64,000 bases of DNA, taken from assembly GCA_021772675.1 (NCBI GenBank), contig JAJFLO010000409.1, positions 31,700 to 95,699 of the forward strand, read 5' to 3'. The notes beneath the pieces were generated by a model. It saw nothing but the letters and a program-made list of their open reading frames with translations, had not been told where the DNA came from and searched no databases. The translations under genes were made by a program, and so were the position numbers. Origin of the DNA: Verrucomicrobiota bacterium (lineage in GTDB: Bacteria > Verrucomicrobiota > Lentisphaeria > JABSQK01 > JAJFLO01). Positions 22,101-30,533 of this stretch are shown here, piece by piece (the stretch's first letter is position 1; each line of letters opens with the position of its first letter).

Positions 22101-25100
22101 CAAAACACGGGCCGTGCTATCTATTGATTTATTAAGGATGAATTCATCTTCGATGACACCTGCACAGTGGAAAACGCCATCAATCGAACCAAAATGTTCT
22201 CTTCCTTTCTTTAACGCTCCCTTTGTATCCGAATAACGAGTGATATCTGCACCCAAGTATAAAATGTCAGTCCCCTTGTTCTCCAAAATATTAAGCCATA
22301 ATTGTCCCTCCTCGGTCGGTTCAGATCTTCCGATTAATACTAATCGTGCCTGCACTCGCTCAACAAGGTATTCTGACAATAGACGCCCTAAGCCACCTAA
22401 CCCGCCGCTTATTAGATACACACCATTCTGCTTCAGGCATGATGGGGGATGAAAATCAGACGGTGATACCTCAGTAAATGCTTGGATAAACCGTTCGCAA
22501 TCTCGATATCGAACATTTGCTTCCGGAACAGTTCGCCGTTTATATTCATCAAAAACAATAGACAAAATGTGATCTTTAGCATTTTCAAATAAGGCGATTA
22601 ATCGCATTTGCAGATTGGGATTCTCTTCTATCGCAGTCTCTGCATAGCCGCTAAGCATCCGATGCTGGAGTTGAGGGGCCACCGAACTATCAGGATAAAC
22701 ATAGAGAATTTGAATGGGAGCGATTGGTCGATTCTTAATCAGTGCCCGGGATAATAGATATATGGCATAGATTCCCCGATTCAAGTGATTATTCAATACC
22801 TGGTGTTGCAATCCGACCCTCTTAGTTTTATTAAAATCGATCGGTTTTAGCGAATGACTCCAAAAGCAAATGATTTGTTCTGGAATTCTTCCATCTTGGC
22901 TAAGCTGATTGAAAAGGGATTGATAGTCCGCCTCTTTAAGGGGATGAATGGTGAAAACAGAGTCACTTACCCGACGAAATTCACGTCCAATTTTGACGAG
23001 TGAAACAGCGACACCATCCGATGCCACATTTGATCCGTTAACGTGCTGAAGGTAGTTTTTGTAAAACGTATCATTATCATCAAGAATCAGTACTGAATTC
23101 GGCCTTTGACAATGTTCCGCTTCATGGTTTTCTGCATTGACATTGATAGCACTCCGTGTCCAATTTGGGCAAAAATAAAGGGTTTCTGCGTATGATGATG
23201 ACGATTGACCCCGATTTTCTCCTTCTGCCTTTACCCGTCTAAAAGCGAATTTATGAAAACGAATCAGTGGCTTTCCGTCTTGGTTAACAACCGTGATATT
23301 AAAAATTTGTAGATCAGAATTTTTCGACGCCCCGTTTCCACTTACGAGTTCAGCATGGGCAAAGCATTGTCTGCTAATCGGTTTGAATATCTCAATCTCC
23401 TCGACTGAAAATGGGAGAAGAAGGGACTTTTCTGGCCCGATATCCAGTGCTGCAACCGTTTGCAGTGAACCGTCCAACAGTGATGGATGTAAACCAAATT
23501 GCCTAAAATCTTTCTCACAATCAGCAGGTAATTCTAAACATGCCAATGCTTCGGTTTGATTTGCATGTATCTCTTGAATTGTTTGAAGTGTTGGTCCAAA
23601 ATGAATGCCCATCATTTCTGAGCGCTGATAATGTTCATTTCCGGAAAATTGAAGTATGCACCGCTGCCTTATCTCGGAGAGGTTCTTTTGATGCCCTAAA
23701 GAATCGTCCTCGTAATGGCCCGTCTTCAATTCTAAATGACCTTTACCATGAATTGTGACACTATCTTCACATTGAGTGTAAATCTGAAAATCCAGGGAGT
23801 TTGTATTCTTATCAAGACGAATAGTCACTTCCTGTGATTCTCCTACAAATCTAAGGGGTTCCAGCCAAACCATATCTTTGATTCGGATAAGTTTTCCCCC
23901 AGCCACATTTATCTCTGCCGCCGCCCGTGCTAATTCTAAATACGCGACACCAGGCAGTATCAATTCATTATTCACGCGGTGATCTCTGACAAAAAATTCA
24001 GAGGCATAGAATTTCCTCACAAGTTGCATAATACCAACCGCTGAATTCTGAGAATCTTTCAACGACCGAAGAGACGCTGAAAAACGTACATTCTCGTCCT
24101 GTTTATTGCTTAATCGCGCTCTGTGCCTTGCACTGAAATTTGAATTATCTGCATTCTCCGGCAACCAACAGCGTTCCTTAGCGAAGGGATATGTTGGTAA
24201 AGATAGTCGCTGATGTTTCCCTGAATCATAAAATAATGACCAATTAACCGGGAAGCCTTCAATCCACTCCCTCATCAGTGTTTTGTGGTTGCCATCACTG
24301 ATTAACTTCTGCACATGAGCAGAATTATCATTGGCATCGAAAGCGCCAGATTTTCTTTTTTTCACATGTCCATGAAAAAGATTTCCATTTGCATCATCTT
24401 TATTCTCTAGGAAGATTTTAAGGCAGTGCAACAATTCTTCTCGACTGCCTGCATAAACAGCACATCGATATTCCATCGCGACACGCCCTACTTGCAGTGT
24501 GTAAGCGACATTATCTAGAGTCATAACCTCACTCTTTCCAGTCTCAGTATGTGCTTGGAGAAAGTTCTTAAACGCCTGCAAAGTTTCGTGTAGTTGGGCC
24601 TCAGACATCGCCGAAAAAAGAAATATCTTTAACAATCCACGTTCATCTACGGATGGATGCACACGAACTCGGTTATCGACATGTTCCTCTAAAATCACGT
24701 GAACATTAGACCCACCTGCTCCAAACGAGCTTAATCCCGCACGTAAGGGGAATTCCTGCTGCCCCAGTCCAATATCAATACGCGGTCGCTGCCAGGGACT
24801 AAGTTTTTGTTGCACATAGAATGGCGTTTCATCAAATGCAATATTCGGATTGAGAGTCTCAGAGTGTAATGATGGAGCTAGCTGCTCATATTTCATTTGA
24901 AGAAGGATCTTGGTCAGACCTGCAATGCCGGCGGCACCCTCCAGGTGTCCAATATTTGACTTTACCGAGCCGATTGCGCAGTATTGCTTCGTATTTGTGT
25001 CAGGAGAACTATGATCGTTGTTAGTCGTGCTAAACGCCTTACTTAAACCGCTTATCTCAATGGGATCACCAAGAAAAGTTCCCGTACCATGAGCTTCAAC

Positions 25101-28100
25101 GTAGCTAATTGTCCGTGCATCTATCTCCGCTTTTTTAATACCTTCGAGAATTAGCTCACCTTGCCGATTTGGATCCGGAACAGTAAAACCATTGCTTTTA
25201 CCCCCATGATTGATAGAAGTTCCCTTAATAGTTGCGTATATATGATCGCCATCATCAAGTGCGCGATGTAACGGTTTCAATAATACCGCGCCAACCCCTT
25301 CACCGGGAATCATACCATTGGCCTCTTCACCGAAGCTTTGGCATTTTCCGGTTGGAGACAGAAACATGCCATTACTTAACTTGATGTACCGGGATGGATG
25401 CAGTATTAGATGCACGCCACCTGCAATAGCCATACTTGCCTGACCCGTTTTAATACTGTCACATGCCAGATGAAGAGCAGTCAAAGACGCTGAACAGGCT
25501 GTATCTACAGCAATACTTGGTCCGGTGAAATCCAGAAAATATGAAATGCGATTGGCAACGAATGAAAATGTTGACTCCGCCATAAACCAATCGTCATCTC
25601 CCCAGTTATTAAGCGCCAAGTGTTCGTAGGCTCCTGAAATAACGCCCACATAAACACCGATATTTCTCGGCAGTCCCGGCTTTACCAAATTTTCCGGAGT
25701 ATAACCGCTATCTTCAATGGTCTTCCATACAACTTGCAGAAATTGTCTCTGCTGGGGATCCATTGTCGCTGCTTCTTTTGGTGAAATATTAAAAAACAAA
25801 GGATCGAACATTTCGACATCATCAATAAATCCGCCCCATTTCGCGTGGCTTTTATTACGTTTTGTACGATCTTCATCGAAATAATCCTCAAAATCCCAAC
25901 GGGTTTTAGGTATTTCAGTTACGCAATCTCGACCCGTTTTTATATTTTCCCAAAATTCATCTAAATCCTTCGCTCCCGGATAGACACCTGCGACGCCGAT
26001 AATAGCGATCGAATCATTATCTGACCGAGATTCGTCTTCTCTTTGAACCGAGTCTATTATTTTAGATTTACGTCCTGAATCCCACGTTGTTTTTTTGCTT
26101 TTCGTGCGACTGTCTAAAACCGAATTATTGTTAAGTTTGGATGGTGAATTCAAGACAGGTGCCTTGACATTCTCTTGATATTTTTGAGCAATAACCGTTA
26201 CCAAATCATGGAGCGTCTTACACTCAAAAAAGAGTGTTGGCTTTAACTTAATTCGATGTAAGGTCGCCATTTTCTTAGAGAGATCAAGGACGGTAATAGA
26301 ATCGAATCCCAGGTCGCTGATGGATAGATCCATTTCAAGGCAATCCTCGGAGACACGAAGGCTTTCTGATAATATCGACCTCAGAAAACCCGCGGCCACA
26401 TCATAAAACTCATCAGAAGATTGAGTCATGTCATGATGAGATGTAAGCGTGTCATTGACATTTTCATGTTCACTAGCCACTGGTCGATATTGCACACCAA
26501 TGTGTTCAACGTTGCTATTGACGATATTTTGCAAAGCCTCGAACCCCAAATCGATGGATAATGGAAGCGCATTTTCGGCTCGTTTCCAAATTTCACGCTC
26601 CAGGGCGGAAAGTTTGTCTGCAAAATTCTGCCACATTGGCCAATTAATCGATATAACCCGGAACGCATAAGAATGACTTTCTGAGATTCCATCTAGGAAC
26701 GCATTGGCTGCAGCATAATCGGCACTAAGGCGCAGTCCTTTTTGGGCTGCCTCTGATGAAAAAAGCACGACGAAAGATGTTGATAATGAACCAATATTTT
26801 CTAAAAGATTCAGAGCTCCGAGACATTTAGGCAATATCACAGAGCCCACTTCATATGCATCTTTTTCTATGATTGAGTTCGATACCATTTGGCCAACTGT
26901 AAAGAATACGCCTGACAGATTTACACCCTCCTTCGCCAAACAGTCTATGACTGCTTGAACCTCTAACTCAGAGGTTACATCCATAGGTATGTATCTGATA
27001 GAGTCATTATCCTTAGATGATTTCAGGGATCGGCTGGATATAATCACTTTAGCGTGTTCTTTTGTGACAAGGAAATTCGCAAATTGATTTCCAAGATCTC
27101 CTCCACCAACGATCCAATAGGTACCGCCTTTAGTCATCCGATTTCTTGATTGTAGCTGATCAATTGTCTTCATTCCACGACACCATCGGGTACCATCAGT
27201 GTCATAGCAGACTTCGACATCCCTTAATGAAAATGTTTGTTCTTTCCGACTGATTGCGATGAGTTGTTCTGATGATAGTGATTGCGTAGAATCCAGTCCC
27301 TTTTTAATGTAAATACATTTTCCACGGATATGTTTGAACTCTTTCTGAATGGTATATATGAATCCTGTAATTCCTCTAAAGATCGACTCTGATACAGATT
27401 CATCTGCCCAAAATTCCAAAAGGTAGTTTGTACGATAATCCTGCAAATTCGACCGTAAAAACGTAATCAAATCCAAAATAATCAATTGTAGGATTTCAGC
27501 ATTATTCTTCAACAATCCTATCTCGAATTTCTTGGCGTTTGGAATGATATCTGTAGTTGAAAGGTTAAAACGAATAACTTCATCGATCTCCGTAGATAGA
27601 TCAATGGTTTCCTGAATTGGAACAGGTTGCCAGCTTGCAACAGTATACTCTAATCTTCCTCCAGCAGCTTGTTTAGCGATCTCTATACCTGGTAATTCTT
27701 CATTTTCATGCCGAATCTCACGAGCCGTCAATCCCCTTATGGTCACAATTATATTCCCATCATTGTCACAAAAGTCGATGTCAGCCTTGATTACGTCATC
27801 ATCCTTCGAGAAACCGTCACAAAATCTAACATACGAATATCCCGCCCCAGGCAAATGGTCGTAGATCCGGATTTCATCAAGTGCGAATGGCAGGTAAGTT
27901 TTATTCCCGTTACTTGTCCTTGAATCAGAGCAATAAAACGCTAGTAACGGCTGCAGTGCACTATCCAAAACACTGGGATGGAGGTAAAATGAGGATTGCG
28001 AGTCCCGAATGTCTGGAGGCAATATAATTTTGGCTAAGGCCTCTTCCTTTCCTAACCATAATGTTTCGATACCTTGAAAAGATGGGCCATAACAATTACC

Positions 28101-30533
28101 ACACGTGTCTAACAATGGATAAAGTGTGCTGGTATTGAAACGTTTGGTTAATCGAGGCTGAATAGACTTAAGATCCAACGAGCGTGATTTTTTAATTGAA
28201 CCAAAACATATCTCTCCCTGCCCATGCACTGTGGTTGAATTATCAGCATCATTCACTGATGTAATTTCAAATGACATGCTGTTATCGTTTGCAACTAGTT
28301 CAATCTGAACCTTTACCTTAGAGTTAGACACGATCAACGGCTTTTGCCAAATAATATTTGTAAGACCTTTAATAGGCTGGTCAACAGAATTTTTACCTGC
28401 AGCAAGCGCCATTTCAAGATAACCCACACCAGGAAAAACAGCGTTTCCTTTGAGTTGATGATCGGTTAGGAAAAATTCATTCCCTGTAAAAGTAGAAACA
28501 AATAGCTGACGCTCAATAGTTGATAGATTCATACCTAAGAATGGATGAATTATATTGATTTCTTCTTGCGTCTCTATACCTGGAGGTAAATTTGCCTCTT
28601 CCGCTGTTATCCAGCATCTCTGCAAATCAAACGAATAACCCGGGATGCGTAATTTTTGAATTGGCTTTCTATTAGATAATAATAACGTGTCAATCGCTCC
28701 GCTATTGACCCAATGGTTTGCTATTGCTTGATTATTTCCTGTAACGAACCATTTCCTTGCCTGATCTATAGTTTCATTTTTTGATGACTTGCTTAGTAAC
28801 TCTTTTGTATCGTCTATTGTCCCTTCATAAACACCGATAGGAACGTGTTCATCTCGCAAGTATTGATTCGCTTTTTTCAAAAAATCATCGCGACTGCCAA
28901 CGATAAATGCAGTGCGATACATCATTGTATCTCTTCCTGTGCGAAGTGTATAAGCAAGCTGTTCGAGATCAACCTCGGAATTATTAGTAATGTATTCGAC
29001 CAACGATTTTATGTTTGCCTTACGTGCGTGAATTGATTTGGCCGAAATGAGAAGAAGTTGTTCGATTCCATTCCCGGGGCTCTCCACTTTTGTCAGATCC
29101 GTATTTACATACTCTTCGATCAATATATGAGCATTATTCCCGCCAGAGCCATAAGAATGTAAGCCAGCTAAGCGTGACGTCTTATTTGATTTCCACACCT
29201 CATTTTCAGTAAGTAACCGACAGGGTGTCTGAGAGGTTTCCAAGTATGGATTTATTTCCTTAAAATCGACAATCTTGTGAACTTCTGCTGTTTGAAATGC
29301 GCGAATAATTTTGAAGAGAGCTCCTAATGCTGATGTTGCATGCATATGACCCGTCAATGGTTTCAATGTACTGACTCTACAGAATCCGGGCTCAAATTTA
29401 AGTTTTTTATCATCGCACAACTGTTTTAATGCAGTGTTTATTGCATTCCATTCAACAACGTCGGCGGCTTGATTACCCATACCTTGAGCTTCTATATAAC
29501 CAACGTCCCTTGGATCGATCGACGCTTCTCTGTAACACGTCTTAATCAGATCCACATGGGACTCCTTATTCAGAGCTGCTATTGACATTCCACCTTGTCC
29601 GTTATAATTGAGCGCTACATTCTTGATAACGGCATAGATTGAATCGTGATCTTTTTCTGCCTGAGACAGCGATTTCAACATCACGCTTGCGACACCTTCA
29701 GCGCGTACGAACCCATCTGCATCTTTACCAAATGACTTTACTGAATTAGTCGTACTCAACATATTCATGCGAGTTAATCCAATATATAAATCCGGCCGAA
29801 GAATAATATTAGCCGCACCGACAATCGCCTGATCGATCTCCCCTGCCCTCAATGCCGTAACCGCTCGGTGGATTGCGACAGCCGCCCCTGAACACATAGT
29901 ATTGACAAACTCACTGGGCCCTCTGAAATCGAAAAAATATGAGATCCGATTCGCAATCATACTGCTCGCCTGATTGAATTCACTACTGCGGCTTTTATCG
30001 ATTTCCAATAGATTTTTAAGATATTCATTTTCTTCAACGCCAATGAATACACCCGTGCGACTTGCTTTTAACGACTCCGCCGGATATGCAGCGTTTTCGA
30101 TTGTATGCCAGACAGACATTAACAATAAGCGTTGTTGCGGATCTATGGCATCCGCTTCGCTGGGCAGAAGACCAAAAAAAGCAGGATCAAAATCTTCGAC
30201 ATTCGGTATAAACCCACCCCATTTGCTGCGCATCTTATATGGGTCTTCACCGGTGCTGTCATAGCAAGATTTCCAATCAAACCGATTCTTGGGTATTTCC
30301 TCTATGGTTGAAAAGTCGTTATCTAAATGTTGCCAAAACGTTTCGACATTTTGACTACCCGGGAAATAGCCTGAAAGTCCAACGATAGCAATAGGCTCAG
30401 GGGATTCATCTTGATTCATCTGAGAAGCCTCTTCTGCTGACTTAATATGAGAATCTCGACGTTGTTCATGATTCACATATTCATTGAACTGACGAAGAAC
30501 TATTTCTCTTTTTTCTTTTGAACTTAAGTTCAT
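13182..30533 (-). CDS. trans-AT PKS/NRPS-like hybrid PKS-B (three PKS modules plus C-AL-KR-PCP)
   Basis: 5783 residues. Approximate order: N-terminal helical docking-like segment 1-45; KS 47-475 (TMCSGA 214, QGMGN 352 in place of HGTGT); DH 660-930 (HQLKGNAVFP); KR (GGGDLG 1140, YAAAN 1275); ACP (GFDSIT 1412); KS 1512-1950 (TACSAS, HGTGT); DH with HRVNNELILP 2187; KR (GGLGGLG 2709); ACP (GIESVL 3012); KS 3114-3540 (TACASS, with ANGS where HGTGT is expected); ACP (GVESIA 3798); condensation domain 3870-4330 (HHIVGDAW 4015); orphan A-subdomain-like piece 4338-4415; AMP-ligase 4455-5055; KR (GGLGGIG 5329, YAAAN 5489); second A-subdomain-like piece near 5600-5635; PCP (GGNSLN 5686); an Arg-rich C-terminus. 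There is no AT. The start ATG at 30531-30533 is preceded by AGAAAG. Two of the three KS lack the first catalytic His. Confidence 0.96.
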   Translation of the reverse strand: MNLSSKEKREIVLRQFNEYVNHEQRRDSHIKSAEEASQMNQDESPEPIAIVGLSGYFPGSQNVETFWQHLDNDFSTIEEIPKNRFDWKSCYDSTGEDPYKMRSKWGGFIPNVEDFDPAFFGLLPSEADAIDPQQRLLLMSVWHTIENAAYPAESLKASRTGVFIGVEENEYLKNLLEIDKSRSSEFNQASSMIANRISYFFDFRGPSEFVNTMCSGAAVAIHRAVTALRAGEIDQAIVGAANIILRPDLYIGLTRMNMLSTTNSVKSFGKDADGFVRAEGVASVMLKSLSQAEKDHDSIYAVIKNVALNYNGQGGMSIAALNKESHVDLIKTCYREASIDPRDVGYIEAQGMGNQAADVVEWNAINTALKQLCDDKKLKFEPGFCRVSTLKPLTGHMHATSALGALFKIIRAFQTAEVHKIVDFKEINPYLETSQTPCRLLTENEVWKSNKTSRLAGLHSYGSGGNNAHILIEEYVNTDLTKVESPGNGIEQLLLISAKSIHARKANIKSLVEYITNNSEVDLEQLAYTLRTGRDTMMYRTAFIVGSRDDFLKKANQYLRDEHVPIGVYEGTIDDTKELLSKSSKNETIDQARKWFVTGNNQAIANHWVNSGAIDTLLLSNRKPIQKLRIPGYSFDLQRCWITAEEANLPPGIETQEEINIIHPFLGMNLSTIERQLFVSTFTGNEFFLTDHQLKGNAVFPGVGYLEMALAAGKNSVDQPIKGLTNIIWQKPLIVSNSKVKVQIELVANDNSMSFEITSVNDADNSTTVHGQGEICFGSIKKSRSLDLKSIQPRLTKRFNTSTLYPLLDTCGNCYGPSFQGIETLWLGKEEALAKIILPPDIRDSQSSFYLHPSVLDSALQPLLAFYCSDSRTSNGNKTYLPFALDEIRIYDHLPGAGYSYVRFCDGFSKDDDVIKADIDFCDNDGNIIVTIRGLTAREIRHENEELPGIEIAKQAAGGRLEYTVASWQPVPIQETIDLSTEIDEVIRFNLSTTDIIPNAKKFEIGLLKNNAEILQLIILDLITFLRSNLQDYRTNYLLEFWADESVSESIFRGITGFIYTIQKEFKHIRGKCIYIKKGLDSTQSLSSEQLIAISRKEQTFSLRDVEVCYDTDGTRWCRGMKTIDQLQSRNRMTKGGTYWIVGGGDLGNQFANFLVTKEHAKVIISSRSLKSSKDNDSIRYIPMDVTSELEVQAVIDCLAKEGVNLSGVFFTVGQMVSNSIIEKDAYEVGSVILPKCLGALNLLENIGSLSTSFVVLFSSEAAQKGLRLSADYAAANAFLDGISESHSYAFRVISINWPMWQNFADKLSALEREIWKRAENALPLSIDLGFEALQNIVNSNVEHIGVQYRPVASEHENVNDTLTSHHDMTQSSDEFYDVAAGFLRSILSESLRVSEDCLEMDLSISDLGFDSITVLDLSKKMATLHRIKLKPTLFFECKTLHDLVTVIAQKYQENVKAPVLNSPSKLNNNSVLDSRTKSKKTTWDSGRKSKIIDSVQREDESRSDNDSIAIIGVAGVYPGAKDLDEFWENIKTGRDCVTEIPKTRWDFEDYFDEDRTKRNKSHAKWGGFIDDVEMFDPLFFNISPKEAATMDPQQRQFLQVVWKTIEDSGYTPENLVKPGLPRNIGVYVGVISGAYEHLALNNWGDDDWFMAESTFSFVANRISYFLDFTGPSIAVDTACSASLTALHLACDSIKTGQASMAIAGGVHLILHPSRYIKLSNGMFLSPTGKCQSFGEEANGMIPGEGVGAVLLKPLHRALDDGDHIYATIKGTSINHGGKSNGFTVPDPNRQGELILEGIKKAEIDARTISYVEAHGTGTFLGDPIEISGLSKAFSTTNNDHSSPDTNTKQYCAIGSVKSNIGHLEGAAGIAGLTKILLQMKYEQLAPSLHSETLNPNIAFDETPFYVQQKLSPWQRPRIDIGLGQQEFPLRAGLSSFGAGGSNVHVILEEHVDNRVRVHPSVDERGLLKIFLFSAMSEAQLHETLQAFKNFLQAHTETGKSEVMTLDNVAYTLQVGRVAMEYRCAVYAGSREELLHCLKIFLENKDDANGNLFHGHVKKRKSGAFDANDNSAHVQKLISDGNHKTLMREWIEGFPVNWSLFYDSGKHQRLSLPTYPFAKERCWLPENADNSNFSARHRARLSNKQDENVRFSASLRSLKDSQNSAVGIMQLVRKFYASEFFVRDHRVNNELILPGVAYLELARAAAEINVAGGKLIRIKDMVWLEPLRFVGESQEVTIRLDKNTNSLDFQIYTQCEDSVTIHGKGHLELKTGHYEDDSLGHQKNLSEIRQRCILQFSGNEHYQRSEMMGIHFGPTLQTIQEIHANQTEALACLELPADCEKDFRQFGLHPSLLDGSLQTVAALDIGPEKSLLLPFSVEEIEIFKPISRQCFAHAELVSGNGASKNSDLQIFNITVVNQDGKPLIRFHKFAFRRVKAEGENRGQSSSSYAETLYFCPNWTRSAINVNAENHEAEHCQRPNSVLILDDNDTFYKNYLQHVNGSNVASDGVAVSLVKIGREFRRVSDSVFTIHPLKEADYQSLFNQLSQDGRIPEQIICFWSHSLKPIDFNKTKRVGLQHQVLNNHLNRGIYAIYLLSRALIKNRPIAPIQILYVYPDSSVAPQLQHRMLSGYAETAIEENPNLQMRLIALFENAKDHILSIVFDEYKRRTVPEANVRYRDCERFIQAFTEVSPSDFHPPSCLKQNGVYLISGGLGGLGRLLSEYLVERVQARLVLIGRSEPTEEGQLWLNILENKGTDILYLGADITRYSDTKGALKKGREHFGSIDGVFHCAGVIEDEFILNKSIDSTARVLASKVYGTLNLDLATVDLPLDFFIMYSSLASILGNTGQADYASANCFVDEFADYREHLRANGHRSGRSIAINWPHWEDGGFKSSQQSISRWHEQIGLMSLTTSEGLAILDKVLEYASTRLIPIYGDPVKIRRKFEQLNQVELKTLSADIPISDNNVDRVEGDIDTTVLGERIEGYLKRIIANELQMSAKRIDSQESLTKYGIESVLALNLIEKLERDVGQLSKTLFFEYQSVDDLTGYFVNNHANKFSELLGINPNRHVVNQLVKNDEFSEPTTPANTLRETSVPGDFLELTSGNHNQRDIAIIGLGGRYPMANNLEEFWKNLESGQNCISEIPNDRWDHGPYFDADKNNEEKNHSKWGGYINDIDKFDPLFFGISPSAAELMDPQERLFLEIVWHCLEDAGYTRHELARLAANLGKEVAVFVGSMYSQYSDVDGDQFLRSVASNSSYWSIANRISHFFNFQGPSMAVDTACASSLSAIHLACESIRSGECFAAIAGGVNLTLHPSKYQALSEVGMLGTGDKSKSFGDGDGYIPGEGVGAVFLKSLNDAHRDEDRIYAVIKASSINHDGKTGAFTVPNPEAQAKLIFNALGKANIHPRTISYIEAAANGSAIGDPIEVTGVKKAFERYTSDKQFCAIGSVKSNLGHLEAASGIAQLTKVCLQYMHESLVPSINAEPLNPNLNLENSPIFIQKTLTKWNRPRVKIDGKIQEFLRRSTVSSFGAGGANAHVILEEYAEKGSGVRVQVSEIGKEKPVLIVLSAKNKGRLKEVAKNLQTFLTDHSSPITPRLSSPKFDNLQNLAYTLQVGREALEERLAIITDNKDELIDKLNHFLNDNIDIDNLFMGNFQSESSMTKIATGGNLGREFVKTALNANALTNLAALWVGGVTVDWTLLKRENKLNRISLPLYPFERKRCWFPPAENTPHKFAGNAHISVNTAPTRLSSDDSTNNEIQSINAKLRHDLIHAAATLLKMDVKEIDSARALLDYGVESIAMTRLRNTIIKLYRVDLPRDTIVDATLSIRKLVDTIMGYIPEDFDIANANENVDHDKSKFEKIDGEKARVPLETAVKTRPAGPLQYALWFMDRLTPQSALYTMPLQLRFTGKLNTTYLESSINAVITRHESLRTIFKSNKTELNQVISPPENTPLEILDIRSQYMSNGEDIVEKTLSKHRETPFLLADGPLVRPLLVRYKDDEYILGITVHHIVGDAWSMVLLTHEILESYAAYAEQRSPELPILPVQYGAYISSHILAKSTRDIQISYWKDQLRGIDTTPILPSDYPRPQQQTFNGRTIQFTLGEELAADLRRLSKEKKVTLNVLLTAAFKTFIHLYTAKTDISIGSPYANRNHPDIENVIGYFANVLVLRTQIRSEMTCMAVIDKVQATLTAAHRNTDIMFPELVDAITSTKDVGSNPLYQIFFVLQSFPIVLDDIGDLSVEYDLTSTDTAKWDLGVHAFTTGPTLTLMWEYNTDLFKGATVEHMHAGYERVLSAFIEGFGNDIASIKLPDRQPVPLNHNASQVATRMSNTDIGNKLLSLSFIKNCTVCVRESQKKTTRIAYIVPNAPFSEQKIYENLRAELSSGNIPDALVFVNQLPLSTEGAIDNKALDELPVINSTVKEDLERQVTQISNVEEVAAITTNTSRTSSHVHLSELLPDWQYDIADQSAIDKSSNVNNQIEQEGILLQGSQPQPLAISDGGELVLPKHSAKTMTEALLQTVKMYSDKGIVYIESDGDESFQSYKDLLVEAKIILAGLQAKGFQVHDKVILQIDSLRDHFSTFWACVLGGFIPVTVAVAPTYNEENSVVKKLVNIWNLLDKPPIITSRHLVDGISNLQQLIKTKHNIYAIDELKTLAASTDINDAKPDDIVFFQLTSGSTGVPKCIQETHSGIINHIHGAQQVNNYSHDDIDLNWLPVDHVVPILTCHLKDVYLGIQQIQIKTQIVLANPLRWLDLMEKFKASLTWAPNFGYKLVNDSISRSKQDRTWDLRSVRYFLNAGEQVTPPVISEFIRHLKPFGVSEKLMQPSFGMAEACTCMTFRNNFDSESGCFRVLKGSLPGPLRRSQNGSINTLSFVDLGPPVPGVVIRITNNDNQVLPEGIIGRFQIKGDVITPGYYKNVEANQEAFVGDGWFNSGDLGFILDGRLALTGREKEMIIVRGANFYCYEIEEIVNNISGVEPTFAAATSVQDDATGTEGLAIFFVGKSHSNEDNVGLIKTIRKNLATEIGLSPLFVIPLLKSSFPKTTSGKIQRSQLKNLLASGHFSETVRNYDVLLKNDNTLPDWFYQRTWIRKSLPKSTVLNAVPTLLFIDRQEVGHILGKTLADHGTEIVNVKQGEKFRRINKHSYVINPENADDYTKLFSLLKKDQIVIQRILHCWTCYPYVGEVLDVKTLENSQNLGLYSLLWITQGLNEIQGDSQAVRILIVANACQAVRDEEAIAYEKTPLLGLLKTIKQELVWIECQHIDIEPDATAGVADSVLSEFVSPVQDLEIAYRNQKRFISVLQKCKFTKTKTTELPFQHGAFYVITGGLGGIGYVVAQFLLEHYSANLLLVGRTELPDRSSWKDHVDGTSDVSESIQKIINLERLGGQIAYMAVDITDAKKLQEIVKDTQSQWKNPLAGIIHLAGNYHEQSILKENKENIGTILSPKIAGTCALYQLMASNKDCIFIGFSSVNGYFGGFNVAGYAAANRFLDSFVEHHIHQSKKRFFSYAWSLWDETGISKGFHAKDLSQARGYQTISVRQGLNSFLGCLNSGIQQSWIGLDADGSGVQPFINDTPTPLQEIQVFYTSNGHELETDVNAVEIFDEFGNQIQYVSTKLNQMPHDESGKINRAELQTLSSDKDPSKAIKPKTDIERQIADIVREILDVDTISVTDNFFELGGNSLNAVQVLDELNRVFKTKLELVDIFKYPSIKRLAEHFASSTGKQLDIGDVQENKRVFTIGATSSTTTVQTDEQEQGNGSYADTKELRRQWRRQRRRVN
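13370..18920 (-). other. NRPS-like module 8: C - pseudo-A(sub) - AMP-ligase - KR - pseudo-A(sub) - PCP
   Basis: The C domain has HHIVGDAW, so the active second His and the Asp are kept but the usual Gly after Asp is Ala. It is followed by about 80 residues that look like the C-terminal part of an adenylation domain, ending LPLSTEGAIDNKAL, where the catalytic A10 Lys is Ala. Next is a complete ligase of fatty-acyl-AMP-ligase type: LTSGSTGVPK (A3), WFNSGDLG (A7), GREKEMIIVRG (A8) and PKTTSGKIQR (A10 with Lys). A full KR and then a second A10-like piece (MPHDESGKINRAEL) precede the PCP. A ligase plus KR on one carrier recalls alpha-keto-acid activation and reduction in cereulide/valinomycin-type and PksJ systems. 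An alpha-hydroxy acid joined through an ester or amide is therefore the likely product, by inference. Confidence 0.75.
18990..21205 (-). other. PKS module 7: KS0-ACP (probably non-elongating)
   Basis: The KS keeps the Cys (TACASSL) and NLGHLE, but the HGTGT His motif reads AANGS (context EAAANGSAIGD). Loss of this His is the hallmark of condensation-incompetent KS0 domains in trans-AT systems. Only a linker and an ACP (GVESIA) follow, so the module most likely just hands the chain to the condensation domain. The post-linker carries in-frame heptamers at 19865-19893. Confidence 0.82.
19865..19893. repeat. heptamer tract inside PKS-B coding sequence (KS post-linker)
   Basis: Four CCTGAAA/CCTGACA-type units are read on the minus strand as GSGVRVQVSE, directly after the KS end motif HVILEEYAEK. 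Only this arm is present here. The second arm, found at the equivalent positions in PKS-A and PKS-C, is replaced by an unrelated Ser/Pro-rich linker. Confidence 0.85.
21340..26010 (-). other. PKS module 6: KS-DH-KR-ACP with an altered DH motif
   Basis: KS motifs are intact (TACSASL, HGTGTF, NIGHLE). The DH reads HRVNNELILP, so the catalytic His and the Pro are kept while the Gly of HxxxGxxxxP is Asn. The second motif DGSLQ is present. The KR has GGLGGLG and YASANCFVD, and the ACP GIESVL. A double bond or a beta-hydroxyl are both possible outcomes. Confidence 0.75.
26180..30400 (-). other. PKS module 5: atypical KS (Cys present, first His lost)-DH-KR-ACP
   Basis: The KS has NTMCSGA around the nucleophile and EAQGMGNQAAD where EAHGTGT...GD is normal, so His is replaced by Gln. 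The second His survives in LTGHMH. DH, KR (Ser, YAAANAFLD) and ACP (GFDSIT) look functional. The module follows KS-KR-ACP at the end of PKS-A, so a dehydrating bimodule spanning two proteins is a reasonable reading, with this KS acting as transfer domain. Confidence 0.72.
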